From: Flavobacterium noncentrifugens
GTDB lineage: Bacteria > Bacteroidota > Bacteroidia > Flavobacteriales > Flavobacteriaceae
Direction of reading: 5' to 3'
Length of the DNA stretch: 64,000 nucleotides
NCBI RefSeq assembly: GCF_900100375.1
Contig: NZ_FNEZ01000001.1
Location: 248,001-312,000 of the forward strand
A model generated the notes under the pieces. That model made no database searches, was not told the origin of the DNA, and worked only from the letters and a program-made list of their open reading frames with translations. The stretch's first letter is position 1. The number at the start of each line of letters is the position of its first letter. Of this stretch, positions 40,169 through 48,140 are shown piece by piece. A program made the translations under genes and the position numbers.

Positions 40169-42806
40169 TATCTTAGTGTTGCATAAAAGTATTAAACTCG
40201 TCCTTACCTTATTGATTTTCGGAAGCATTTTTCAAATGAAAGCCCAGGATGAAAGAATCCCATTTGACCAAGGCACCAAATACATTCTCGCTGACGTAGC
40301 CGTTACCGGCAAAATCTCCTACAACGAACAAACCGTGATTACCTTTGCCGGTCTTGAAAAAGGCCAGGAAGTGACCGTTCCCGGTGAAGAAGTTTCCAAT
40401 GCGATCAAAAAACTCGGAAAACTTGGGCTTTTCAGCGACATCGATTTCTATGTAAACAGAATTGAAGGCGACAGCATTTACCTAGAACTGAACATCAATG
40501 AGTTGCCTAAATTAAGCGAAGTCAAATTCGTCGGAATTAAAAAAGGAAAAACCGAAGCTTTAATTAAGGACAATGGTTTGACCAAAGGCAAAATCGTTAA
40601 TGAGAATTTAATTACGACGACAAAAAATTACATTGAGAACAAATACAAAAAAGACGGTTTTTACAATACAAAAGTCAACATCACCACGATTGCCGATACC
40701 ACAAGCGGAAACGAAGTAAAAATGTTGGTTACCGTTGACAAAGGCAACAAGATCAAGGTTAAGGATATCGTTTTTTCGGGTAATGAAAAGTTTTCAGATT
40801 CGAAACTTCGCACTGCGATGAAAAACACCAAACAAAGAAATTTCTTCCGTGTTTTCAAAGCATCCAAATACATTAAGGAAAAGTACAAGGAAGACCTTAC
40901 TTCGATCGTAAACAAATACAAGGAAAAAGGATACCGCGATGCGCGCATTGTTTCTGACACGGTTGAATTCAGCAAAAATAAAAAAGACCTTGCGATCAAA
41001 ATCAATATTGAAGAAGGCCATAAATATTATTTCGGGGACATTAAATTCCTTGGAAATACCGTTTATACGGATCAAGGCTTAAGCCGAATGCTAGGCATTA
41101 AAAAAGGCGACGTTTACAACGGCGTATTGCTTGAAAAAAGGATCGCCGACAAATCGAAGCCCGACGGCGAAGACATTACAAACCTGTACCAAAACAACGG
41201 TTATTTGTTTTCAAACATTAATGCAGTCGAAACCCGCACGGCAAATGACACCATTGATTTTGAAGTGCGCATCGTAGAAGGACCGATTGCTTATTTCAAT
41301 AAAATTACAGTGGTTGGAAACGACAAAACAAACGATAAGGTAATCTACCGGGAATTAAGGACCAAACCGGGTGACAAATACAGCAAGGAAACTTTAGTAA
41401 GAACGATTCGTGAAATCGGGCAACTTGGTTTTTTTGATCCGGAAGCCATCGAGCCAGGATTTAAAAACGTTGATGCAGGTGCAGGAACGGTCGACATCGA
41501 ATATAAACTGGTTGAAAAAGGATCGAGCCAGATCGAACTTCAGGGCGGTTACGGCGGCGGCGGATTCATCGGAACGCTTGGCTTGTCATTTAATAACTTT
41601 TCCCTGTCCAATATCTTCAAAAAAGAAGCTTATCATCCATTACCAATGGGAGACGGCCAAAAAGTGTCGCTTCGTTTGCAGGGAAGTACGTATTTCCAGA
41701 CTTATAGCGTTTCCTTTTCTGAACCATGGTTTGGCGGAAAAAAACCAATCCAGTTTAATACGTCATTGGCGTATAGCAAACAGTTTGCGAACACTTCAAG
41801 CGGTGTAGACAAAAGTAGAAGTTTTGATATTTTCTCGTTGTCTATCGGACTTGCGAAAAGGCTTCAGGAGCCGGATGATTTCTTTGTATTGTCACAAGCG
41901 GTAAGCTTCCAGTATTATGACCTTAACAATTACAACGTGGGACTGTTTACTTTTGGCGATGGTTCTTCGAGAAACCTTGCATATACGATCGGAATCAGCA
42001 GAAACAATAAAGGAGTAAATCCAATCTTCCCTACTTACGGATCAGAATTCAGCCTTAGCGGAAAATTCTCTCCTCCGTATTCGTTGTTCAACAAAATCGA
42101 TTATAACGATCTGCAAAATCAGGAAGCCTATAAACTAAAAAATGAAACCAGCGCTGCGACAACAGGCAGAAATGGCGCAAATATTGGGCCGGGCCAATAC
42201 ATCGATGCCAACGGCAATAAAGTGGACACGTATCAGGAAGCAGCTCCGGACCAGTCAAAAATCGACCAGAAGAAGTTTAATTGGCTAGAGTACTATAAAA
42301 TTAAATTCAAAGCAGATTGGTTTACGAAAATTTATGGTAAATTAGTCTTGCGTTCTTTAGGCGAATTTGGATATTTAGGGGATTATAACAAGTCAAGAGG
42401 ACTCGTTCCGTTTGAAAGATTTTACGTAGGTGGAGACGGTTTGGCTAACTATGCGCAGGACGGACGCGAGCAAGTTCAGCTTAGGGGTTATCCGAACAAT
42501 TCGTTATCCTCGGATGAAGGCGGAACCATTTACAACAAATTCTCTTTAGAATTGCGTTACCCGATTACCCTGAAAGCAGCAGCGTCGATCTATGTATTGA
42601 CATTTCTAGAAGGCGGGGCAGCTTATGACAATTTTAGGCAATACAATCCGTTTGTACTAAAACGTTCAGCTGGAGTTGGGCTAAGAATTTTCATGCCTGC
42701 TTTTGGATTGCTCGGTATTGATTTCGGTTATGGATTTGATCCACTAACAGGTGAAAGCAAGGCACATGGCCAAGAAGTACACTTTATAATTGGTCAGCAA
42801 TTCTAA
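40152..42806 (+). CDS. bamA: Outer membrane protein assembly factor BamA
   Basis: About 884 residues of the Omp85 family, which inserts beta-barrel proteins into the outer membrane. Five POTRA domains precede a C-terminal 16-strand barrel with the usual VRGF-type loop replaced by QLRGYPNNSLSS, and the end FIIGQQF with C-terminal Phe. No ATG fits: GTG at 40152, GTG at 40176 or TTG at 40179 are the candidates, the last leaving a tidy signal peptide (HKSIKLVLTLLIFGSIFQMKAQ). The upstream in-frame TTG inside uppS is unlikely. The gene is followed by two Skp-like chaperone genes. Confidence 0.93.
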   Translation: MNKLNNILVLHKSIKLVLTLLIFGSIFQMKAQDERIPFDQGTKYILADVAVTGKISYNEQTVITFAGLEKGQEVTVPGEEVSNAIKKLGKLGLFSDIDFYVNRIEGDSIYLELNINELPKLSEVKFVGIKKGKTEALIKDNGLTKGKIVNENLITTTKNYIENKYKKDGFYNTKVNITTIADTTSGNEVKMLVTVDKGNKIKVKDIVFSGNEKFSDSKLRTAMKNTKQRNFFRVFKASKYIKEKYKEDLTSIVNKYKEKGYRDARIVSDTVEFSKNKKDLAIKINIEEGHKYYFGDIKFLGNTVYTDQGLSRMLGIKKGDVYNGVLLEKRIADKSKPDGEDITNLYQNNGYLFSNINAVETRTANDTIDFEVRIVEGPIAYFNKITVVGNDKTNDKVIYRELRTKPGDKYSKETLVRTIREIGQLGFFDPEAIEPGFKNVDAGAGTVDIEYKLVEKGSSQIELQGGYGGGGFIGTLGLSFNNFSLSNIFKKEAYHPLPMGDGQKVSLRLQGSTYFQTYSVSFSEPWFGGKKPIQFNTSLAYSKQFANTSSGVDKSRSFDIFSLSIGLAKRLQEPDDFFVLSQAVSFQYYDLNNYNVGLFTFGDGSSRNLAYTIGISRNNKGVNPIFPTYGSEFSLSGKFSPPYSLFNKIDYNDLQNQEAYKLKNETSAATTGRNGANIGPGQYIDANGNKVDTYQEAAPDQSKIDQKKFNWLEYYKIKFKADWFTKIYGKLVLRSLGEFGYLGDYNKSRGLVPFERFYVGGDGLANYAQDGREQVQLRGYPNNSLSSDEGGTIYNKFSLELRYPITLKAAASIYVLTFLEGGAAYDNFRQYNPFVLKRSAGVGLRIFMPAFGLLGIDFGYGFDPLTGESKAHGQEVHFIIGQQF

Positions 42807-42821
42807 AATTAACTATATTTG
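42790..42821 (+). promoter_or_regulatory. Internal promoter before the two ompH genes
   Basis: TTG (42790-42792), 21 nt, then TATATTTG (42814-42821) matches the Bacteroidota consensus. It overlaps the last codons of bamA and is 30 nt before the ompH ATG. Confidence 0.6.
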
Positions 42822-42851
42822 GAACGGTATTTTCTAATGAAATTTTAAGTT

Positions 42852-43886
42852 ATGAGAAAACATTTTTTATTACTGCTTATCGTTACTGCTGTATGTTTTA
42901 CAGCTAAAGGCCAGTCTGCACGCGGTGTTAAAATAGGCTACATTGACATGGAATACATTCTTCAGAATGTTCCTGATTATACCGAAGCCAAAAACCAGCT
43001 CGAGCAAAAAGCCCAAAAATGGAAGCAAGAAGTCGAACTTAAAAAAAATGAAGTCACCAAACTTAAAGACGCATTAAAAACCGAAAGGGTCTTGCTTACC
43101 AAAGAATTGATTGCAGAACGCGAAGAAGAAATTGTTTTTCAGGAAACGGCTTTGCTGGATTACCAACAAAAGAGATTCGGACCTACCGGCGATCTTTCCA
43201 CACAAAAAACAGTGCTCACCCAGCCGATACAAGATCAGGTTTTCAACGCAGTTCAGGATATTGCCGAAGCAAAGAAATATGATTTTATTTTTGATAAAAC
43301 TTCTGACCTGACAATGCTTTTTTCCGCAAAACGTTATGACATCAGCGACCAGGTCATCCGTGCGATTACACGTTCATCAAAAAGACAGCAACTGTCTAAA
43401 AAACAACTGAAGGAAGAAGATGCTAAAGAAGCCAAAGAGGATATGGTTGATGAAAGCCCGGCACTTCAGGAAAGACAAAAAAAGATTGACGACAGAAAAG
43501 CAGCCAGGGAAAAACTCGTAGCCGATAGAAAGGCAGCTCAGGAGGCAAAAAGGGCAGAAATGCTTGCTGCACGCGAAGCGAAGAAAAACGGCACAACAGT
43601 TCCTGTAAAAGAAGTTGCCTCAAAAGCGACAGACAGTACAAGTACTACAACAAGCAACAAAAAGACCACCGTTCCTGCAACCGAAACAGCAGCTGCAACA
43701 TCCGACAGCACAGCGACAACTACTACAACTGTAGATAAAAGGACAAAAACCGCTGAAGAAAGGGCAAAAATCATCGCCGATCGTAAAAAAGCAGCCGAAG
43801 AGAAAAGACAAAAAATCTTAGCCGACAGAGAAGCAGCAAAAAAAGAAAAAGAAGACAAGAAAAAAGAAACCAAACCACAAGATTAA
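42852..43886 (+). CDS. Skp/OmpH-like periplasmic chaperone with long charged tail
   Basis: A 344-residue protein. Signal peptide MRKHFLLLLIVTAVCFTAKGQ, then an OmpH/Skp domain (about 25-175) with VKIGYIDMEYILQNVPDYTEAKNQLEQKAQKW, a long coiled-coil helix and IAEAKKYDFIFDKTSDLTMLF. Skp holds unfolded outer membrane proteins in the periplasm for BamA. Unlike the usual 160-170 residues, this one has about 160 extra residues of Lys/Glu/Ala coiled-coil-like sequence and a Thr/Ser linker (ADSTSTTTS type). The tail's role is unknown. It follows bamA and precedes a normal-size paralogue. Confidence 0.88.
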   Translation: MRKHFLLLLIVTAVCFTAKGQSARGVKIGYIDMEYILQNVPDYTEAKNQLEQKAQKWKQEVELKKNEVTKLKDALKTERVLLTKELIAEREEEIVFQETALLDYQQKRFGPTGDLSTQKTVLTQPIQDQVFNAVQDIAEAKKYDFIFDKTSDLTMLFSAKRYDISDQVIRAITRSSKRQQLSKKQLKEEDAKEAKEDMVDESPALQERQKKIDDRKAAREKLVADRKAAQEAKRAEMLAAREAKKNGTTVPVKEVASKATDSTSTTTSNKKTTVPATETAAATSDSTATTTTTVDKRTKTAEERAKIIADRKKAAEEKRQKILADREAAKKEKEDKKKETKPQD

Positions 43887-43917
43887 AAAACAATAATTAA
43901 TTAATATTTTTAAAACG

Positions 43918-44418
43918 ATGAAACAATTCAAAACTTTAGTAATAGCTGCGATGATGCTCGTAGGAGGAAGTCAGGCTATTAATGCTCAAGCAAAAACCGC
44001 ACACGTAGATGTAAGTGAAATCATGGCAAAAATGCCGGCTATGCTTGATGCTCAAAAACAACTTGAAAAGTTAAGCGCGACTTACGATACAGAGTACAAA
44101 ACAATGGTTGACGAATACCAGGGCAAATTAAAAAAATACGAACAAGAAGCTGCAACTGTAGGCGATGCTGCAAACGAAACCAGATCAAAAGAAGTGCAGG
44201 ACATGCAAAAGAGAATTGTTGATTACAGGGACAACGCTCAAAAAGAATTGCAAACGAAAGAATCTGACATTGTAAAACCAATCATGGACAAAGTAAAAGC
44301 TTCTATCCAGAAAGTTGGAAAAGCAAAAGGGTTTCAATATGTTTTCAATTCAGAAGGTTTGCTTCTTGCAGATGGTCCGAACATCACTGCTGATGTGAAA
44401 AAAGATTTGGGATTCTAA
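43918..44418 (+). CDS. Skp/OmpH-like periplasmic chaperone
   Basis: A 166-residue protein of normal Skp size. Signal peptide MKQFKTLVIAAMMLVGGSQAINAQ, then KTAHVDVSEIMAKMPAMLDAQKQLEKLSATYDTEYK, two long helices forming the tentacle, and the C-terminal strand GKAKGFQYVFNSEGLLLADGPNIT. It works as a trimeric holdase for outer membrane proteins. It starts 31 bp after the long paralogue; the two plus bamA form a biogenesis operon ended by a terminator. Confidence 0.9.
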   Translation: MKQFKTLVIAAMMLVGGSQAINAQAKTAHVDVSEIMAKMPAMLDAQKQLEKLSATYDTEYKTMVDEYQGKLKKYEQEAATVGDAANETRSKEVQDMQKRIVDYRDNAQKELQTKESDIVKPIMDKVKASIQKVGKAKGFQYVFNSEGLLLADGPNITADVKKDLGF

Positions 44419-44441
44419 TAAAAACATCCTTATAAAATATT

Positions 44442-44480
44442 AAAACTGCTCATCAAATATTGATTGAGCAGTTTTTTTTT
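44442..44480 (+). terminator. Terminator between ompH and murI
   Basis: AAAACTGCTCA pairs with TGAGCAGTTTT with an extra imperfect TCAA/TTGA, followed by a run of T. Confidence 0.85.
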
Positions 44481-44488
44481 TAGCTTTG
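44481..44488 (+). promoter_or_regulatory. -7-like box directly before murI
   Basis: TAGCTTTG matches TAnnTTTG only 5 nt before the murI ATG and just after the T tract of the terminator. Transcription from here would begin at or next to the start codon. Confidence 0.4.
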
Positions 44489-44493
44489 TTTTC

Positions 44494-45270
44494 ATGAATA
44501 ACAACCATCCTATCGGCCTTTTTGATTCCGGAATTGGCGGCACATCCATCTGGACAGCCATCCACCAATTAATGCCTTCAGAAGATACCATTTACCTTGC
44601 CGACAGCAAAAACGCCCCTTACGGCCAAAAATCAAAAGAAGCTATCATTGCGCTAAGCTGCAAGAATACTGAATTCCTTCTCGAAAAAAATGCAAAGATC
44701 ATTGTCGTCGCCTGCAATACCGCAACCACCAATGCGATTAAAGAATTAAGGGCTAAATATGATGTTCCGTTTATCGGGATCGAGCCAGCAATAAAACCAG
44801 CTGCACACAATTCGAATACGCAAAGAATCGGAATATTAGCAACAAAAGGAACACTCAGCAGCGAACTTTTCAACAAAGCGGTAGAAATTTACCAGGAAAC
44901 TACAATCATCGAACAAATTGGCCATGGACTGGTAGAACTGATCGAAAACGGCGAAATCCATTCTCCCGAGATGACAAAACTTTTACATTCTTATCTCGAA
45001 CCTATGGTCGCAGCCAACATTGATTACCTGGTTTTAGGCTGCAGCCACTACCCTTATTTGATTCCGCAAATCAAAAAAATCCTTCCGCCTCACATAAAAA
45101 TTATCGACTCAGGAGAAGCCGTAGCAAGGCAGACACAAAAAGTTTTACAGGAGAAATCAGGTTTTCATTCCCATGGCGTTGGAGAAAACATCTTCTACAC
45201 GAATGCCAATCCTAAAGTACTTTCAGCCATTTTAGGAAACCAATACCAAACGCTACAAAAAGATTTTTAA
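44494..45270 (+). CDS. murI: Glutamate racemase
   Basis: A 258-residue cofactor-independent racemase that makes D-glutamate for peptidoglycan. The two catalytic cysteines are Cys74 in VVACNTATTN and Cys183 in LGCSHYPYLI; the DSGIGG turn near residue 11 and IGIEPAIKPA are also typical. ATG 44494 is used: it gives the classic N-terminus MNNNHPIGLFDSGIGG; the more upstream start is inside the terminator. Its 3' end overlaps the convergent gamma carbonic anhydrase gene by 4 bases. Confidence 0.96.
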   Translation: MNNNHPIGLFDSGIGGTSIWTAIHQLMPSEDTIYLADSKNAPYGQKSKEAIIALSCKNTEFLLEKNAKIIVVACNTATTNAIKELRAKYDVPFIGIEPAIKPAAHNSNTQRIGILATKGTLSSELFNKAVEIYQETTIIEQIGHGLVELIENGEIHSPEMTKLLHSYLEPMVAANIDYLVLGCSHYPYLIPQIKKILPPHIKIIDSGEAVARQTQKVLQEKSGFHSHGVGENIFYTNANPKVLSAILGNQYQTLQKDF

Positions 45271-45785
45271 TTTTCGTCTTTAAACCAGCCGGAGTACATG
45301 ACGTAATTATTAGAAATGCGTTCTATTTCGCCTGCAAAGTCTGAAGCATTAAGATCTTTGACTTTCCTTGCCGGAACGCCTGCATATATAGTCCCTGATT
45401 CTACAATAGTATTTTGTGTCACTACAGCGCCTGCAGCAACGATCGAATGGCTTTCCACCACGCAATTGTCCATGACGATTGCACCCATACCAATAAGCAC
45501 ATTGTCTTTTAAAGTACAGCCGTGAACGATGGCATTGTGCCCAATTGACACATTGTTCCCGATTACGGTGGCATGCTTTTGATACGTACAGTGAATGATC
45601 GCGCCATCCTGGATGTTAACTTTATTTCCAATTGTAATACTGTTCACATCACCGCGGATCACTGCATTAAACCAAACACTGCAAGAATCTCCAAAAGTGA
45701 CATCCCCTACAATCGTCGCATTTTCTGCAACATAACAATCTTCCGGAATTACTGGGCTTTTGCCATTTACTTTCTTAATCAGCAT
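45267..45785 (-). CDS. Gamma-carbonic-anhydrase-like protein (left-handed beta helix)
   Basis: A 172-residue hexapeptide-repeat protein folding as a left-handed beta helix, of the gamma carbonic anhydrase/YrdA group. Repeats run from about residue 20 to 145. The metal-ligand histidines are seen in IIHCTYQKHATVIGNNVSIGHNAIVHGC (three His), and RGDVNSITIGNKVNIQDGAIIH is the family core. It may bind Zn or Fe and act as carbonic anhydrase, but many YrdA-like members show little activity. It follows sprF on the minus strand after a terminator. Confidence 0.9.
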   Translation of the reverse strand: MLIKKVNGKSPVIPEDCYVAENATIVGDVTFGDSCSVWFNAVIRGDVNSITIGNKVNIQDGAIIHCTYQKHATVIGNNVSIGHNAIVHGCTLKDNVLIGMGAIVMDNCVVESHSIVAAGAVVTQNTIVESGTIYAGVPARKVKDLNASDFAGEIERISNNYVMYSGWFKDEN

Positions 45786-45791
45786 AATATA

Positions 45792-45819
45792 AAAAAATAG
45801 TCCCGAAGAAGATCGGGAC
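45792..45819 (-). terminator. Terminator between sprF-like and gamma carbonic anhydrase genes
   Basis: GTCCCGA and TCGGGAC form a stem; on the minus strand it is followed by TATTTTTTTAT. Confidence 0.8.
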
Positions 45820-45830
45820 AGTTTAACTTT

Positions 45831-46817
45831 TTAATTGATAGCAGGACATTTACAGTGGTATCTTTCTTTTTTACAAAAGACATTCCAGCCCAGCGTGATC
45901 TGGTGGAAACCACCGTTGTCAAATTTAATATCACCAACCAAATGGGTATACGTATAAGAAACCATAAAGTTGTTGTATGTAATTCCAAGAATTGGCGTAA
46001 TGTATTGCAGTTTCTGCGATTGTACGGTTTGCCCATCAAGATAATCCGCTCCATCAAGGCTTCGTCTGTAAGACAATCCGCCCCATAACGATCCAAATTC
46101 AAGTGTTTTGTAAACTTTTAAATTAACATCAACCGCAGCTTCTTTAGTGCTTTCCGCGTACTGAAACATGGCAGATGGTTCCCAAAGCAGGTTTTCTTCA
46201 TCGCCAAAAACATATCCTGTATTAAAAATGAATTTTCTGATGTTGTCATCTTCATATTCCGTATAGATTTTTCTCCTCGTTTCAACCGCATTTTTCACTG
46301 TAAAGTGTGCATAGAAATCGAGGTAATTATACGACATACCAACATCCACATTAAAATAAGAATATTTCTGAACAATACCTCCGATCAATGGATCAAATTC
46401 CCTGAACTCCGTTTCATCAAGAGAACTCTGCACAACGCCTACGCTCATACCAAAAGACAATTGGTTCAAATCGATCTCGTCCCTTGAAAACATAATATGG
46501 TGTGCATAAGAAAGCTTCACCCCTTTTTGCGAATGATAACCATTCTTATCGTTGTATGCAATAATTCCCCCACCTGACTGCTCTCCAATCCTTCCGTTAA
46601 AACTCAGGGTCTGCATACCAGGTGCGTCGTCCTGTCCAAACCACTGCTGGCGCGCAGTCAGCCTGATTTTTGCACAATTTGCCGCTCCTGCCATAGACGG
46701 ATGGAGCAAATAATAGTTATCGGATAAATAATCGGAGTAAACGGCGATCCCTTCCTGGGCGAAGGTTAGTTGGGTAAAAAATAGAACTAATAATAAGTAC
46801 CTCTTTTTAAAATTCAT
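45831..46817 (-). CDS. PorP/SprF family type IX secretion membrane protein
   Basis: A 328-residue outer membrane protein of the PorP/SprF family. Signal peptide MNFKKRYLLLVLFFTQLTFAQ. The mature barrel opens with EGIAVYSDYLSDNYYLLHPSMAGAANC, the family's typical segment, followed by strands such as LSYAHHIMFSRDEIDLNQLSFGMSVGVVQSS and the end FHQITLGWNVFCKK. PorP/SprF proteins help secrete and anchor type B C-terminal domain proteins of the type IX system, and usually sit just after the gene of such a protein. Here no such partner is adjacent. Confidence 0.85.
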   Translation of the reverse strand: MNFKKRYLLLVLFFTQLTFAQEGIAVYSDYLSDNYYLLHPSMAGAANCAKIRLTARQQWFGQDDAPGMQTLSFNGRIGEQSGGGIIAYNDKNGYHSQKGVKLSYAHHIMFSRDEIDLNQLSFGMSVGVVQSSLDETEFREFDPLIGGIVQKYSYFNVDVGMSYNYLDFYAHFTVKNAVETRRKIYTEYEDDNIRKFIFNTGYVFGDEENLLWEPSAMFQYAESTKEAAVDVNLKVYKTLEFGSLWGGLSYRRSLDGADYLDGQTVQSQKLQYITPILGITYNNFMVSYTYTHLVGDIKFDNGGFHQITLGWNVFCKKERYHCKCPAIN

Positions 46818-46836
46818 TGAACTCTTTTTTTAATCT

Positions 46837-46848
46837 GCTGCGCGCAGC
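46837..46848. promoter_or_regulatory. Perfect 12-bp palindrome before the sprF-like gene
   Basis: GCTGCGCGCAGC is a perfect palindrome, GC-rich in an AT-rich 268-bp gap, 20 bp upstream of the sprF-like start. It may be a regulator site or a 5' UTR hairpin. The rest of the gap shows only AT-rich sequence with possible promoters near 47052-47068 for the Nfu gene. Confidence 0.4.
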
Positions 46849-47051
46849 CGATTGTTAATTGTAGGTTTAAAAACAAAATTGGGCTAAAAGCATTTGCCTT
46901 GTTTCGGCAGCTAAAACATTAGCAATTATTCATTAATAACCAATGTTTAAAGCCTTAAAGCCAGAAATTTCGGCAGTTGGATTTTTGTTTCAAAAAAACC
47001 TAACGCTGTTAATTTTTGTTTAATTGTCCAAATATAATTAAACGCTCAAAA

Positions 47052-47068
47052 TATCTTTGTTAAATTTG
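47052..47068 (+). promoter_or_regulatory. Two -7-like boxes before the Nfu-type gene
   Basis: TATCTTTG (47052-47059) and TAAATTTG (47061-47068) both match TAnnTTTG; a clear -33 at normal spacing is not seen for either. Confidence 0.4.
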
Positions 47069-47085
47069 CAAAAATAAACTGACCC

Positions 47086-47985
47086 ATGACAAAAATCACG
47101 ATAAGGGAAACCCAAAATCCCACCATCTTAAAATTTGAATTCCCTGATTTTATTACGCAGAATGAAAGTTTTGAATTCAAAAACATCGACGAAGCAAAAA
47201 GTTCGCCTTTAGCCCAGCAGCTTTTCTACCTGCCATTCGTAAAAACGGTGTATATTTCGGGAAATTTCATCGCAATCGAACGTTACGGCATCGTTGAATG
47301 GGATGATGTACAAGACGCTGTTTCTGAACAAATCGAGACCTTCGTCAATAACGGCGGGATCATCGTAACGCTTGACGAAACCCGCGCTAAAAAACAACCC
47401 GTAACGGTTTACGGAGAAACCACGCCAAATCCGGCCACGCTAAAATTCGTAGTCAATAAAATGGTCACGAAAACCGCCGTCGAATTCAAAAATATTGACG
47501 AAACTAAAGCGTCTCCGCTTGCCAAAGAATTGTTCAATTTCCCGTATGTCAAAGAAATTTACATCGATGAAAATTACATTTCGGTCAGCAAATACGATGC
47601 CTACGAGTGGAATGACATCACCATCGAACTGCGCTCTTTCATTAAATCCTACATCGAAAATGGCGGCCCGATCTTAGACGAAACCCTAATCGCCGCCAGC
47701 CCAAAAGTCGAAAAACAGCAAATCAAAAATTTCGACAACCTCGATACGACATCGCAGCAAATCATCAACATCCTCGAAGAATATGTAAAACCTGCGGTCG
47801 CTGCCGACGGCGGGAACATCCTTTTCGATTCGTATGATCCTAAAGAAAAACGTGTCAAAGTCATTTTGCAAGGCGCTTGTAACGGCTGTCCGTCATCGAC
47901 TTTCACCTTGAAAAGCGGCATCGAAAATATGCTAAAAGACATGCTCAACGACGAAAATATCAAAGTCGAAGCGTTAAACGCCTAA
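47086..47985 (+). CDS. Nfu-type iron-sulfur carrier with duplicated N-domain
   Basis: A 299-residue protein. Two Nfu_N-type domains in tandem (about 1-95 and 105-195) share the pattern NPTILKFEF... FKNIDEAKSSPLAQQLFYLPFVKTVYI and NPATLKFVV... FKNIDETKASPLAKELFNFPYVKEIYI. The C-terminal NifU/Nfu domain (about 220-299) has the cluster-binding Cys265-x-x-Cys268 in ILQGACNGCPSS. It assembles or delivers Fe-S clusters in the cytoplasm. A terminator and a hairpin repeat follow. The doubled N-domain is typical for many Bacteroidota. Confidence 0.92.
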   Translation: MTKITIRETQNPTILKFEFPDFITQNESFEFKNIDEAKSSPLAQQLFYLPFVKTVYISGNFIAIERYGIVEWDDVQDAVSEQIETFVNNGGIIVTLDETRAKKQPVTVYGETTPNPATLKFVVNKMVTKTAVEFKNIDETKASPLAKELFNFPYVKEIYIDENYISVSKYDAYEWNDITIELRSFIKSYIENGGPILDETLIAASPKVEKQQIKNFDNLDTTSQQIINILEEYVKPAVAADGGNILFDSYDPKEKRVKVILQGACNGCPSSTFTLKSGIENMLKDMLNDENIKVEALNA

Positions 47986-48012
47986 ACTTTCAACAATAAA
48001 ATCCGTAAATTT

Positions 48013-48040
48013 AAGCGTTCCATTTCGGAGCGCTTTTTTA
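48013..48040 (+). terminator. Terminator after the Nfu-type gene
   Basis: AAGCGTTCC pairs with GGAGCGCTT (one wobble) around ATTTC, followed by TTTTATTTTTT. Confidence 0.8.
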
Positions 48041-48051
48041 TTTTTTGAAGC

Positions 48052-48130
48052 CATTTCCCGCTATCGCCTTTATCTTTTTCTGCCTTCGTTCCTCCGGCAA
48101 AAAAAGGATACCGGCTCTATCGGGGCTAAA
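48052..48130 (+). repeat. Dispersed hairpin repeat, copy C
   Basis: CATTTCCCGCTATCGCCTT, TATCTTTTTCTGCC, a loop of about 11 nt, GGCAAAAAAAGGATACCGG and CTCTATCGGGGCTA. The inner arms pair (TATCTTTTT..GCC with GGC..AAAAAGGATA). It has the same layout and closing GGGCTA as copy A, and sits 3' of the Nfu gene in the same orientation. Confidence 0.7.
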
Positions 48131-48140
48131 ACCACACCTC

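Noticed and set aside
48045..48140. Upstream extension of the DUF255 protein
   Set aside because: It translates the dispersed hairpin repeat; the family begins at the ATG at 48141.
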